Of a DNA stretch of 64,000 bases, positions 17,541 through 26,667 are shown piece by piece. A program made the position numbers and the translations under genes. The stretch is taken from NCBI RefSeq assembly GCF_001428525.1, contig NZ_LMHW01000001.1, forward strand, positions 434,705 through 498,704, given 5' to 3'. This DNA is from Flavobacterium sp. Root186. GTDB taxonomy: Bacteria; Bacteroidota; Bacteroidia; Flavobacteriales; Flavobacteriaceae. The notes below the pieces were generated by a model. That model was not told where the DNA came from. It worked only from the letters and a program-made list of their open reading frames with translations, and searched no databases. Positions within the stretch are counted from its first letter, which is position 1; every line of letters starts with the position of its first letter.

Positions 17541-17580
17541 ACCCGAGAGGCTTTAAAACTTTTCGGGATTGTTTTTTTTT
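17541..17580 (+). terminator. intrinsic terminator after the DUF4386 gene
   Basis: CCCGAGAGG (17542-17550) pairs with CTTTTCGGG (17559-17567) with G-T pairs, and a nine-T run follows (17572-17580). Confidence 0.85.
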
Positions 17581-17603
17581 AAACGAGTTGAACGAGTTTT
17601 TTT

Positions 17604-18104
17604 TTATCCTATTTGAATTCTTTTAATTAAGTTCCCCTCCGGATCAAAGATGAGATTATAATCTTTTCCATCTTTTTTAACTCTCACTTCATAAGTTGCT
17701 TTATTTTTAGCATCAACAACAGAGTATGCTTCCCTTACGGCTGCAGGTACAGTTTTAGATTTAGTTTTGACTTTTGATTTCGAGTTCGTTTTAACCGGAT
17801 AATTGGTGTCAAGGTAAAGCTGAATATTTTTTGGCAATTTAGCATTTGATATCTGTTCTTTATAAGTTTTAAAATTCCCATCACTGTCATAAACGGCATA
17901 TGCCTGGGTTTTGGCTGCTGTCGTAAATTTTGCTGCAAAATTAATATCGTTCTCATCCTTACCATATTCCATAGACCAAATTGGTTTTTTTTGTGGATAT
18001 TGTTTTTCAAACGCCTTTACTATATTTTCTGATGGAAGCAGAATGCTCTGTCCTATTAAAAAATTGCAGCATAGAAAAGTGGTAAATAATAAAAGTTTTT
18101 TCAT
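17604..18104 (-). CDS. secreted PepSY-like protein (paralogue 1)
   Basis: A 166-residue exported protein with a signal peptide ending at FLIGQ. It has two related halves of the PepSY-like / BLIP-like fold: FEKQYPQKKPIWSMEYGKDEN with YAVYDSDGNFKTYKEQI, then a second set, YEVRVKKDGKDYNLIFDPEGNL. A basic KSKVKTKSK linker joins them. It is paralogous to the next gene upstream at 18273 and lies behind a LytTR two-component pair on the same strand. Members are periplasmic and poorly understood; a role as a sensed or regulated envelope protein is inferred from context. Confidence 0.75.
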   Translation of the reverse strand: MKKLLLFTTFLCCNFLIGQSILLPSENIVKAFEKQYPQKKPIWSMEYGKDENDINFAAKFTTAAKTQAYAVYDSDGNFKTYKEQISNAKLPKNIQLYLDTNYPVKTNSKSKVKTKSKTVPAAVREAYSVVDAKNKATYEVRVKKDGKDYNLIFDPEGNLIKRIQIG

Positions 18105-18204
18105 GGTAACACTTTATAAAAAATTAAACATACGGATATGGGTAGTAAAATTACTACATTTTATTTTAAAAAAAATAATTTTGAGTTTTCTTACAGTAAA
18201 AACA

Positions 18205-18235
18205 AAACCCGACAAGCTTTAAACTTATCGGGTTT
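18205..18235 (-). terminator. terminator after the second PepSY-like gene
   Basis: The hairpin AAACCCGACAAG / CTTATCGGGTTT has one mismatch and, on the minus strand, is followed by a T-rich run. It lies 38 bp past the stop of the gene at 18273 and would separate its transcript from paralogue 1. Confidence 0.75.
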
Positions 18236-18272
18236 GCCGTTTTAAATATAATTGAATTAGTAAGTGTGCTTT

Positions 18273-18731
18273 TTAATTTTTTTCGATGATAACATCAAAA
18301 CCACCATTTTGATCAAAAACAACATCATAAAATCTGGAGTCTTTTTCAAGGCCAACTTCATAAGTAGTTTTATTTTTGTCATTTACCACAACCGCAATTT
18401 CCTTAATAGCTTTTGGTGAGTAATTTTTCTTTAAATAATTCTGTGCTTTTTGAGGCAATTGACTTAACGGAATTTGTAATTCATACGCTTTTAAAATTCC
18501 CAAATTATCATAAACTGCCAGCGCTTTAGTATTTTTATCAGTAATGAATTTTGCTTCGTACCTGATTTCATCATTATCATCGCCAACGTAATCTATAGAC
18601 CAGACCGCAACTTTATTTGGATATTCTTTTTCAAAAGTAAATCTAACTTTTTCAGGCGGTGTTACTACTTCATTTTGAGCACTTAAAAAACTTCCGTACA
18701 GTAAAACTAGCAGCAAGAATACTTTTTTCAT
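18273..18731 (-). CDS. secreted PepSY-like protein (paralogue 2)
   Basis: About 152 residues counted from the ATG at 18731, preferred over an upstream ATG (18758) because it gives a clean signal peptide, MKKVFLLLVLLYGSFLSAQ. The body repeats the paralogue 1 pattern: FEKEYPNKVAVWSIDYVGDDND, ALAVYDNLGILKAYELQI, and a second half YEVGLEKDSRFYDVVFDQNGG. It starts 89 bp after the stop of the LytTR regulator, so it may be the output gene of that system. Function unknown. Confidence 0.75.
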   Translation of the reverse strand: MKKVFLLLVLLYGSFLSAQNEVVTPPEKVRFTFEKEYPNKVAVWSIDYVGDDNDEIRYEAKFITDKNTKALAVYDNLGILKAYELQIPLSQLPQKAQNYLKKNYSPKAIKEIAVVVNDKNKTTYEVGLEKDSRFYDVVFDQNGGFDVIIEKN

Positions 18732-18820
18732 GATCTTCACTATTAAAATTAAAATCAAAATAACGTATTAAAATTATTACTTTTAAAATGAAATCCAAAT
18801 ATTTTTTAATAAAAAAAATG

Positions 18821-19519
18821 CTACTTTTTTAATCTGTCTGTCAATTCCCTTTTGTAGGTTATTCCAACGGGTAATTTTTCATTTTTAATTATTACAAAAT
18901 CTTTTTCTGTTGTATCAATTTTGTCCAGCGATACAATGTAGGATTTATGAATCCGGATAAAATTCTTTTCCGGCAGGCATTTTTCAAGCTCGGTTGTTGT
19001 AATTGAGGCCAGATAAGTTCGTTTTGCAGTGTGCAGTTTCACATAATTTCCAAAACTCTGTGCATATAAAAGCTGGTCTAATTCGATATCAATAAAATAG
19101 CCGTCAACTTTTACACTTACTTTATTTACAACCGCTTCCTCTTCTTTTGTTTTTATATTTTCTGTGGAAAAAAAACGATCTACAGCTTTTAAAAATCTCG
19201 GGAAATAAATAGGTTTCAGTAAATAATCAATTACGCCGTAATCGTAGCTTTCGAGTGCAAATTCAGAATAGGCTGTCGTTAAAATTGTTTTAGGATGATT
19301 TGGAATAATCTTCAATAATTCCATTCCTGAAATCTCCGGCATATTGATATCCAAAAACATCAAATCGACTTTATTTTCCCTTAGATAATCCATTGCTTCA
19401 ATACCATTATAACCCTGAAAAACCAATTCTAACTGCGGATTTTGTTTTATGTAATTAGCTAAAACATAATGCGCTGCCGGCTCATCATCAACAATAATGC
19501 ATTTTTTAGGATCTCTCAT
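18821..19519 (-). CDS. LytTR-family response regulator
   Basis: A 232-residue two-domain regulator. The receiver has the acidic pair at residues 11-12 (VDDEP), phosphoacceptor Asp57 (MFLDINMPE) and the TTAYSEFAL switch region. The C-terminal LytTR DNA-binding domain covers about residues 130-232 (AQSFGNYVKLHTAKRTYLA, FIRIHKSYIVSLDKID). Its ATG overlaps the last base of the kinase stop, so both are one operon. Targets may include the PepSY-like genes downstream or the divergent efflux operon; neither is proven. Confidence 0.92.
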   Translation of the reverse strand: MRDPKKCIIVDDEPAAHYVLANYIKQNPQLELVFQGYNGIEAMDYLRENKVDLMFLDINMPEISGMELLKIIPNHPKTILTTAYSEFALESYDYGVIDYLLKPIYFPRFLKAVDRFFSTENIKTKEEEAVVNKVSVKVDGYFIDIELDQLLYAQSFGNYVKLHTAKRTYLASITTTELEKCLPEKNFIRIHKSYIVSLDKIDTTEKDFVIIKNEKLPVGITYKRELTDRLKK

Positions 19520-20556
19520 TACGCAAATCTTTTCAACTGCAGTTTTAAATCAACTATATAAGTCTTTTTATTCTCCTGAATATCGAGTGTATAGTTTTTC
19601 CCGAAAATCAAATTCAGTCTTTCAATCGTATTTTTTAAACCAATTTTGGTCGAAACAACCTCTGTCTGCTTCGTTGGAATTGAATTCACCACATGAAGAT
19701 GCAGCTGTCCGTCTTCAACCGTAATAAAAATTTGAACAAAACATTTTTCAATCGCACAGGTTCCGTGTTTAAAAGCATTTTCTATAAAAGCAATTAAAAG
19801 CATCGGTGAGATTTTATACGCATTTTCGTTGTCAACTTTAGAGTCAAAAGTAATATCGCAGCGATATCCTACACGCTCTTTTTCAAGCTGTACATAACTG
19901 TTTATGAATTCTAATTCGTCTTCTAAAGATACGCATTGTTTGCTGTTACTTTCTAACTGATAACGCATTAACTGCGAAACTTTCATAATTAAATCCGGAG
20001 TTCTGTCCGGAAATTCTAAGCTGATTCCGTAAAGTGTATTAAAAGTATTAAATAAAAAATGCGGGTTCAATTGTCCTTTTAAAGAATTTAACTGCATTTG
20101 ATTGAATAATAAGGCTTCTTCTGTACGTTTTCTGTGTATTCTGTAGAATTTAAAAACAATAATCGGGCTCAAGATACAAACCAAAGTTCCTAAAACACTC
20201 GCTAATTGATACACATAACTTCTTTGATGGGAGTTTTGATATAAATGACAATTACTAAACATATCGAGCATCGTAATCTCATATAAAACTATAGAAAAAA
20301 CAAGAACTCCAAAAAGCGTTAATACCAGGTAAGTAAAAGGACGGCGGGTTTTAAATAATATGGGGAAAAGAAAGAAACGATTGAACTGGGCGTGCATATA
20401 CAAAATGCAATAAAAGAAAATCCCCATTAAAACAGATGTTATAGAACTAAATAACATCCAGTCGTTTTTTAAAGTATATATAGTAAAGGAAAACGCGACG
20501 ACGGCAATCTCCTGCCACCATTTGTTATCCAGTATATTATCAAATTTTATGCTCAT
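19519..20556 (-). CDS. LytS/YehU-type sensor histidine kinase
   Basis: A 345-residue inner-membrane kinase. Four hydrophobic segments occupy residues 15-140. The His-kinase domain starts with LKGQLNPHFLFNTFNTLYG, placing the phosphorylated His166. An ATPase region follows with NAFKHG and IGLKNTIERL. There is no recognisable periplasmic sensor domain, only short loops with Cys and His residues (MFSNCHLYQNSHQ). It is translationally coupled to the LytTR regulator by a one-base overlap and diverges from the TolC-RND operon. Confidence 0.92.
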   Translation of the reverse strand: MSIKFDNILDNKWWQEIAVVAFSFTIYTLKNDWMLFSSITSVLMGIFFYCILYMHAQFNRFFLFPILFKTRRPFTYLVLTLFGVLVFSIVLYEITMLDMFSNCHLYQNSHQRSYVYQLASVLGTLVCILSPIIVFKFYRIHRKRTEEALLFNQMQLNSLKGQLNPHFLFNTFNTLYGISLEFPDRTPDLIMKVSQLMRYQLESNSKQCVSLEDELEFINSYVQLEKERVGYRCDITFDSKVDNENAYKISPMLLIAFIENAFKHGTCAIEKCFVQIFITVEDGQLHLHVVNSIPTKQTEVVSTKIGLKNTIERLNLIFGKNYTLDIQENKKTYIVDLKLQLKRFA

Positions 20557-20718
20557 TTTTTAAACTTAAATAGTTTACAAAGTACGGACAAATATTTAAT
20601 TATCATTTCTAATAAATGACAAATTGAATTGGTCATTTATTATTGCAGTACATCACTTAACATGACTTTTATCAGTACAAGAGAAATAAATTTGCTCTAT
20701 AATTTCACACTTGAGTTT

Positions 20719-22104
20719 ATGTATTTCAAAAAAATTACCTTATTATTTTTCTTGATTTTTGCATCAATCGGTTACTCTCAAACCCTTTCTTTAAAAGAAG
20801 CAGTAAAAACTGGGCTTGAAAATTACGGTTCGATTAGGGCAAAAAACAATTACACCAATGCATCAAAAGAGACTCTAAAACAATCTCGACGTGATTACCT
20901 GCCAAACCTAAATTTATCGGCACAGCAGGATTACGGAACTGTAAATGGTCAAAACGGACCGCTTTATGGTTTTGGAGGTCTTGGAGTTGCTTCATCAGGA
21001 TTACCGCTGCCGGAACAAAACTGGAATTCGGCTTTTGGCGCACTTTATCTGGTCAACATGAACTGGGATTTTTTCACCTTTGGAAAAACACAGGAAAAAA
21101 TCAATTTATCTAAAATTGATGTTCAGGCCAAAGAAAAAGATTTACAACAGGAAAAATTCCAGCAGGAAATCAAAATTTCTGCTGCTTATTTAAATTTACT
21201 GGCAAGCCAGAGATTGTTGATTTCGCAGCAAAAAAATCTGGATCGTGCCGAAGTTTTCAAAAAGACAGCTGTTGCGAGAGTTAAAAACGGATTATTAGCC
21301 GGAGTAGATTCTACATTGGCAACTGCCGAAGTTTCTAAAGCTAAAATTGCATTGAATCTGGCGAAGAATTTCGTTAAAGAACAAAACAATAAATTAGTCG
21401 ATTTAATGGGCGTTGCGCCACAGGATTTTGCTGTCGATACACTTTTTGTAACTCAGATTCCGAAAGAATTAATTAAAGGAAATACAACAACAGACAGCCT
21501 TCATCCTTTATTACAGTTCTATAAAACGAAAATCGATTACAGCAATCAGCAGGTTAAATTATACAAACGTTTTTATTACCCAACAATGAGTGCTTTTGGA
21601 GTTTTACAAACCAGGGCTTCAGGATTTGACAATAGTTATGCGACCGACCAAAATGCTTTTAGCAGAAATTACTGGGATGGCGTAAATCCGGATCGTACCA
21701 ATTATTTAGTTGGAGTTGGAATTACATGGAATTTAACCACACCTTTTAGATCAAGCAAACAAGTAAGCGCTCAGAAATTTGTTTCACAGGCTTTACAGGA
21801 AGAATACAATCAGGCAGACAGAGAATTGAAATCACAGCTGACTTTTGCCGAAGATAAGATCAAAATTACACTTGATAATTATGCCGAAGCACCCATTCAG
21901 GTTGATGCGGCAAAAAGAGCTTACATTCAAAAATCGACTTTATACAAAAATGGTTTAACAGATCTAACTGATTTGACCCAAACGATTTACACTTTAAACC
22001 GTGCCGAAATCGATCGTGATATTGTGAACAATAATGTATGGCAGTCGTTTTTACTGAAAGTTGCTGCAACGGGCAATTTTGACTTATTTATAAATGAATT
22101 TTAA
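20719..22104 (+). CDS. TolC-family outer-membrane efflux protein
   Basis: About 461 residues from ATG 20719, chosen because it yields the signal peptide MYFKKITLLFFLIFASIGYSQ; an earlier in-frame ATG adds an unlikely tail. The body has the paired long helices of TolC family channels (LSLKEAVKTGLENYGSIRAK, and DRAEVFKKTAVARVKNGLLA). It should form the outer-membrane duct for the RND pump encoded 12 bp downstream. Operon order is TolC, RND, adaptor. The two-component genes diverge just upstream. Confidence 0.9.
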   Translation: MYFKKITLLFFLIFASIGYSQTLSLKEAVKTGLENYGSIRAKNNYTNASKETLKQSRRDYLPNLNLSAQQDYGTVNGQNGPLYGFGGLGVASSGLPLPEQNWNSAFGALYLVNMNWDFFTFGKTQEKINLSKIDVQAKEKDLQQEKFQQEIKISAAYLNLLASQRLLISQQKNLDRAEVFKKTAVARVKNGLLAGVDSTLATAEVSKAKIALNLAKNFVKEQNNKLVDLMGVAPQDFAVDTLFVTQIPKELIKGNTTTDSLHPLLQFYKTKIDYSNQQVKLYKRFYYPTMSAFGVLQTRASGFDNSYATDQNAFSRNYWDGVNPDRTNYLVGVGITWNLTTPFRSSKQVSAQKFVSQALQEEYNQADRELKSQLTFAEDKIKITLDNYAEAPIQVDAAKRAYIQKSTLYKNGLTDLTDLTQTIYTLNRAEIDRDIVNNNVWQSFLLKVAATGNFDLFINEF

Positions 22105-22116
22105 TTATAACGTCTA

Positions 22117-25100
22117 ATGAATTTAATACGTTTTGCACTCCGCAAACCCATTTCCATATTAGTATTGGTTGCGGGTCTATTTTTCTTCGGAATTGGCGCC
22201 ATCAAAGACATTAAGGTAGATATTCTGCCAAAAATGAATTTGCCGGTTATTTATATTGCGCATCCGTTTGGAGGTTATACGCCAGACCAGATGGAAGCTT
22301 ATTTTGCTAAAAACTACGTGAATGTTTTGCCTTTTTCGAATGGTATCAAATCGGTAGAAACCAAAAATATTCAGGGGTTAATGATTATGAAATTAACCTA
22401 TTATGAAGGCACAAACATGGCGCAGGCCGCTGCCGAGTTAAGTGCGCTTTCAAACAGAATCCAGGCGGTTTTTCCTCCGGGAACACAGCCTCCGTTTATC
22501 ATTCGTTTTGATGCTTCTTCACTGCCAATCGGGCAATTGGTTTTGAGCAGTAAAATTAGATCTAATAATGAATTACAGGATTTAGCCAATGTTTATGTTC
22601 GTGCTTCGTTTACTTCGATTCCCGGTTTATTATCTCCGGCTCCCTTTGGCGGAAGCCCAAGAACTATTGAAGTGAACGTTGATCCTGATTTATTGCGTTC
22701 TCATAATATGACGGCAGATCAAATTGTTGAAGCGATTCGTTTAAACAATCAAACGGCTCCATCCGGAAACGTGCGTATGGGCGACAAAAATTATATTACG
22801 CCAACCAATAATACGATTAAGGAAATTAAGGATTTTGAGCAGATTCCGTTATTTAAAGGCGGCGTTCAAAATCTAAAATTAGGTGATGTTGCTTCTGTAA
22901 AAGACGGTGCCGATATTACGGCAGGTTATGCATTGGTAAACGGAAAACGTTCGGTTTATATTAGTATTGCAAAAGCCGGAGATGCTTCGACTTGGGATGT
23001 GGTTCAGAAATTAAAATCAGAACTTCCTAAAATTCAAAGTACACTTCCTGAAGATGTAAAATTATCTTATGAATTTGACCAGTCGGTTTATGTAATCAAC
23101 TCGGTTAAAAGTTTAATTACTGAGGGAATTATTGGTGCGGTTTTAACGGGATTAATGGTTTTATTATTCCTGGGAGATAAACGTGCGGCATTAATCGTAA
23201 TCTTAACGATTCCTATTTCGATTATTTCGGGAGTTTTATTCCTGAAATTATTCGGACAAACGATCAACTTAATGTCTTTGAGCGGACTAGCTCTTGCAAT
23301 TGGTATTTTGGTGGATGAAAGTACGGTTACGATCGAAAATATTCACCAGCATCTTGATATGGGAAAACCCAAGGCGCTCGCTATTTGGGATGCGTGTCAG
23401 GAAATTGCATTACCTAAATTATTGATCTTACTTTGTATTCTAGCTGTGTTTGCGCCAGCATTTACAATGGTTGGTATTCCGGGAGCTTTGTTCTTGCCTT
23501 TGGCTTTAGCAATTGGATTTTCGATGGTTATTTCGTTTTTATTATCTCAGACTTTTGTGCCTGTAATGGCAAACTGGATAATGAAAGGGCATGAAAAACA
23601 CGAACATGGCCCAGAAATTACAGATGATGAAGCAGAATTTAGAGACTGCGGTTTAACTCCGGAATCTGAAAAAGATTTGATCACACAGAAAAAAGGTTAT
23701 GTCGAAAGATTAGATACAGATAATAACGGAAAAATAAGTCTTTTTGAAAGATTCAAAATCCGTTTTATGAGAACTTTAGATCGATTGTTTCCATACAAAA
23801 AAGCAACAAGTATTATCTATTTGGTTTCTGCCACAGCTTTAGCGATTGTATTTATTGGTTTTATCGGGAAAGATGTATTCCCAAAAACGAATTCAAGCCA
23901 GTTTCAATTGAGAATACGTGCTGTTGACGGAACTCGTTTAGAAAGAACAGAAGAACAAGCCAGAATTGTTTTAAAAGAATTGGAGAAAATGGTTGGAAAA
24001 GAGCATATCGGAATATCTTCTGTGTATGTGGGTCAGCACCCTTCTCTATTCTCCATCAACCCGATTTATTTATTCATGGCGGGTTCGCACGAAGCTGTTT
24101 TTCAGGTAAGTTTAAAAGAGTATCATGTTGACATGGATGAGTTTAAAGATGACTTTAGAGCAAGACTTAAAAAGGTACTGCCAAATACTAAAGTTTCTTT
24201 TGAACCAATCGAATTGACTGATAAAGTTTTAAGCCAGGGCTCTCCTACTCCAATCGAAATTCGTATTGCCGGAAAAGACAAAAAACGAAATGAATTATAC
24301 GCCAATCAAATTGTTGATAAACTAAAAGCGATTTCGTATTTCAGAGATGTGCAAATTGGTCAGCCAATTCACTATCCGGCAATGAATATTGATATTGACA
24401 GAACGCGTGCTGCTGAGTTAGGCGTTGATATGAATGATATTTCGCGTTCGCTTGTGGCTTCGACTTCATCTTCAAGATATACCGAAAAAAATACCTGGGT
24501 TGATGAAAGAGCGGGATTATCATACAACGTTCAGGTTCAGGTTCCTTTGAACAAAATGAAAAGCAAAACTGATATTGGAGAAATTCCGGTATTAAGAAAC
24601 TCGATTCGTCCTGTTTTGAGTGACGTTGCAAAAATTACACCCACATTTGTAAGTGGTGAAAATGACAATTTAGGGGCTATGCCTTACATTACCGTTACGG
24701 CAAACATCAACCAGACCGATTTAGGTACGGCTACAAAAGATGTGAGCAAAACAATTAGTTCTTTAGGCGAATTACCTCGTGGTTTGTTCATTTCGCCAAT
24801 TGGGTTAAGTACTGTATTGAGCGAAACATTAAGTAGTTTACAAACAGGATTATTGGTTGCCGTTTTTGTAATCTTCTTAATGTTAGCCGCTAATTTCCAG
24901 TCGTTCAAAGTTTCATTGGTAATTTTAACGACAGTTCCTGCGGTAGTTTTAGGAGCTTTATTAATGCTTACGCTTACAGGTTCAACGCTAAATTTACAAT
25001 CGTATATGGGGATCATTATGTCGGTTGGAGTTTCGATTGCCAATGCCGTTTTACTGGTCACAAATGCCGAACAATTGCGTAAACGAAACGGAAATGCATT

Positions 25101-25392
25101 AGAGTCTGCACGAGAAGCTGCGGCGTTACGTCTTCGTCCTATTATCATGACCTCTGTGGCGATGATTGCGGGAATGCTGCCAATGGCAATTGGGCACGGT
25201 GAAGGAGGCGATCAGGTTTCTCCGTTAGGAAGAGCGGTTATTGGCGGATTATTATTTTCTACTTTTGCCGTATTATTAATTCTTCCTCAGATTTTTGCCT
25301 GGGCACAAGAAAAAACATCGACACAATCTGTTTCTTTAGATCCTGAAGACGAAGAAAGCATCCATTATATCTCATCATTAAAATCAAAATAA
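22117..25392 (+). CDS. RND efflux permease with EF-hand-like loop
   Basis: A 1091-residue RND transporter of twelve-TM layout. TM1 starts at RFALRKPISILVLVAG, the TM4 motif reads AIGILVDESTVTIENIHQH with Asp and Glu in place of the usual Asp pair, and the C-terminal TM10-12 block ends RLRPIIMTSVAMIAGMLPMA. Unusually, the cytoplasmic linker between the halves contains DTDNNGKISLFE, residues 533-544, which matches the 12-residue EF-hand calcium loop. A His-rich stretch, GHEKHEHG, and an acidic region precede it. It pairs with the TolC and adaptor genes on either side. Substrate unknown. Confidence 0.92.
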   Translation: MNLIRFALRKPISILVLVAGLFFFGIGAIKDIKVDILPKMNLPVIYIAHPFGGYTPDQMEAYFAKNYVNVLPFSNGIKSVETKNIQGLMIMKLTYYEGTNMAQAAAELSALSNRIQAVFPPGTQPPFIIRFDASSLPIGQLVLSSKIRSNNELQDLANVYVRASFTSIPGLLSPAPFGGSPRTIEVNVDPDLLRSHNMTADQIVEAIRLNNQTAPSGNVRMGDKNYITPTNNTIKEIKDFEQIPLFKGGVQNLKLGDVASVKDGADITAGYALVNGKRSVYISIAKAGDASTWDVVQKLKSELPKIQSTLPEDVKLSYEFDQSVYVINSVKSLITEGIIGAVLTGLMVLLFLGDKRAALIVILTIPISIISGVLFLKLFGQTINLMSLSGLALAIGILVDESTVTIENIHQHLDMGKPKALAIWDACQEIALPKLLILLCILAVFAPAFTMVGIPGALFLPLALAIGFSMVISFLLSQTFVPVMANWIMKGHEKHEHGPEITDDEAEFRDCGLTPESEKDLITQKKGYVERLDTDNNGKISLFERFKIRFMRTLDRLFPYKKATSIIYLVSATALAIVFIGFIGKDVFPKTNSSQFQLRIRAVDGTRLERTEEQARIVLKELEKMVGKEHIGISSVYVGQHPSLFSINPIYLFMAGSHEAVFQVSLKEYHVDMDEFKDDFRARLKKVLPNTKVSFEPIELTDKVLSQGSPTPIEIRIAGKDKKRNELYANQIVDKLKAISYFRDVQIGQPIHYPAMNIDIDRTRAAELGVDMNDISRSLVASTSSSRYTEKNTWVDERAGLSYNVQVQVPLNKMKSKTDIGEIPVLRNSIRPVLSDVAKITPTFVSGENDNLGAMPYITVTANINQTDLGTATKDVSKTISSLGELPRGLFISPIGLSTVLSETLSSLQTGLLVAVFVIFLMLAANFQSFKVSLVILTTVPAVVLGALLMLTLTGSTLNLQSYMGIIMSVGVSIANAVLLVTNAEQLRKRNGNALESAREAAALRLRPIIMTSVAMIAGMLPMAIGHGEGGDQVSPLGRAVIGGLLFSTFAVLLILPQIFAWAQEKTSTQSVSLDPEDEESIHYISSLKSK

Positions 25393-26480
25393 TGAATAAT
25401 AAAATTATAAAATATAGCGCGCTGTTTTTTGCAGCATTATTTTTCCTTAACAGCTGTAATTCAAAGAAAGAAGAACCTGTTGTGGCAGAAATCGAACCTA
25501 AAACTGAAACGTTTCTTTTAGAAAAAGAAAAACTAAGTACAGAATTGCGTTTACCAGCCGAATTAACTGGTTTTCAACAAGTAGATTTGTATGCTAAAGT
25601 GAGCAGTTTCGTAAAATTATTGAAAGTTGATATTGGTACGAAAGTAAAAAAAGGACAGCTTTTAATTGTTTTAGAAGCTCCTGAAATCAGTTCACAGCTG
25701 GCTGCAGCCGAATCGAGATTAAAATCAATGGAAGCGATTTATGCCACCAGCAAAAGTACTTATAACCGTTTGTATGAAACAAGCAAAGTTGAAGGAACGA
25801 TTTCTAAAAACGATTTAGAAATGGCAAGCGGAAAGAAGAATTCTGATTACGCGCAATACCAAGCCGCAATTGCAGCTCATAAAGAAGTTTCGATTATAAG
25901 AGGTTATTTGGAGATCCGCGCTCCGTTTGATGGCGTTGTAGCGGCAAGAAACGTGAATTTAGGAACATTTGTTGGTCCGGCAGGAAAAGGTTCAGATTTG
26001 CCTTTGTTAACCATTCAACAGCAAGATAAATTACGTTTGGCGGTTTCTATTCCTGAATTGTATACGGGATATTTACACGAAGGCGATGAAATGAGTTTTA
26101 ATGTAAAATCATTACCTGAAACTTTTAAAGCTAAAATTACGAGAATGTCTGGTGCTTTAGATTTAAAATTACGTTCTGAGCGTGTTGAAATGGATGTTGT
26201 AAATACAAAAAAGGATTTATTACCGGGAATGGTTGCCGAAGTTTTATTACCGCTTAATGCGAAAGACAGCACATTTGTAGTTCCGAAATCAGCAGTGGTG
26301 AATTCTGCTGAAGGTTTGTTTGTAATTAGAGTTGTGAATCATAAAGCAAACAGAGTTGATATTAAAAAAGGAAGGGAAATCGACGATAAAATCGAAATTT
26401 TCGGAGATTTAACTCTTAAAGATAAACTGGTGAAAATTGCCAGCGAAGAAACTAAGGAAGGCGATATCATAAACGAATAA
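25392..26480 (+). CDS. RND periplasmic adaptor (HlyD/MFP) lipoprotein
   Basis: A 362-residue membrane-fusion protein with a lipobox, FFLNSCNSK, so anchored through Cys22. Biotinyl-lipoyl halves are visible as VDIGTKVKKGQLLIVLEAPE and IRAPFDGVVAARNVNLGTFV, with a helical hairpin between them. The start ATG shares one base with the stop of the RND gene, so translation is coupled. It bridges the inner-membrane pump and the TolC channel. A terminator at 26562 closes the operon. Confidence 0.92.
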   Translation: MNNKIIKYSALFFAALFFLNSCNSKKEEPVVAEIEPKTETFLLEKEKLSTELRLPAELTGFQQVDLYAKVSSFVKLLKVDIGTKVKKGQLLIVLEAPEISSQLAAAESRLKSMEAIYATSKSTYNRLYETSKVEGTISKNDLEMASGKKNSDYAQYQAAIAAHKEVSIIRGYLEIRAPFDGVVAARNVNLGTFVGPAGKGSDLPLLTIQQQDKLRLAVSIPELYTGYLHEGDEMSFNVKSLPETFKAKITRMSGALDLKLRSERVEMDVVNTKKDLLPGMVAEVLLPLNAKDSTFVVPKSAVVNSAEGLFVIRVVNHKANRVDIKKGREIDDKIEIFGDLTLKDKLVKIASEETKEGDIINE

Positions 26481-26561
26481 CCTGCGTTTTAGTCTTCAAT
26501 TTAGTGATTACCAAAAACTGTACGCATTCTTAGGAATGCAAATTTAAAAATTTGCCTAAGA

Positions 26562-26597
26562 GGGCAGTTCTTCTTTTTGAAGAGCTGTCCTTTTTTT
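26562..26597 (+). terminator. intrinsic terminator of the TolC-RND-MFP operon
   Basis: GGGCAGTTCTTC pairs with GAAGAGCTGTCC (G-T pairs allowed) around TTTTT, followed by a T7 run at 26591-26597. Confidence 0.85.
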
Positions 26598-26642
26598 ATA
26601 AAATCAAGTATAAACACTTAATATTTTAACTTTAAAAAAATA

Positions 26643-26650
26643 TATATTTG
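26643..26650 (+). promoter_or_regulatory. TATATTTG -7 element before the KAP NTPase gene
   Basis: TATATTTG fits the Bacteroidota -7 consensus and lies 17 bp before the ATG. There is no clear TTTG at 19 bp upstream. Confidence 0.5.
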
Positions 26651-26667
26651 AAAAAAGCAATATACGT

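Noticed and set aside
24684..25148. A 154-codon minus-strand frame inside the RND permease gene
   Set aside because: It lies wholly antisense to conserved transmembrane segments and has no start or family evidence.
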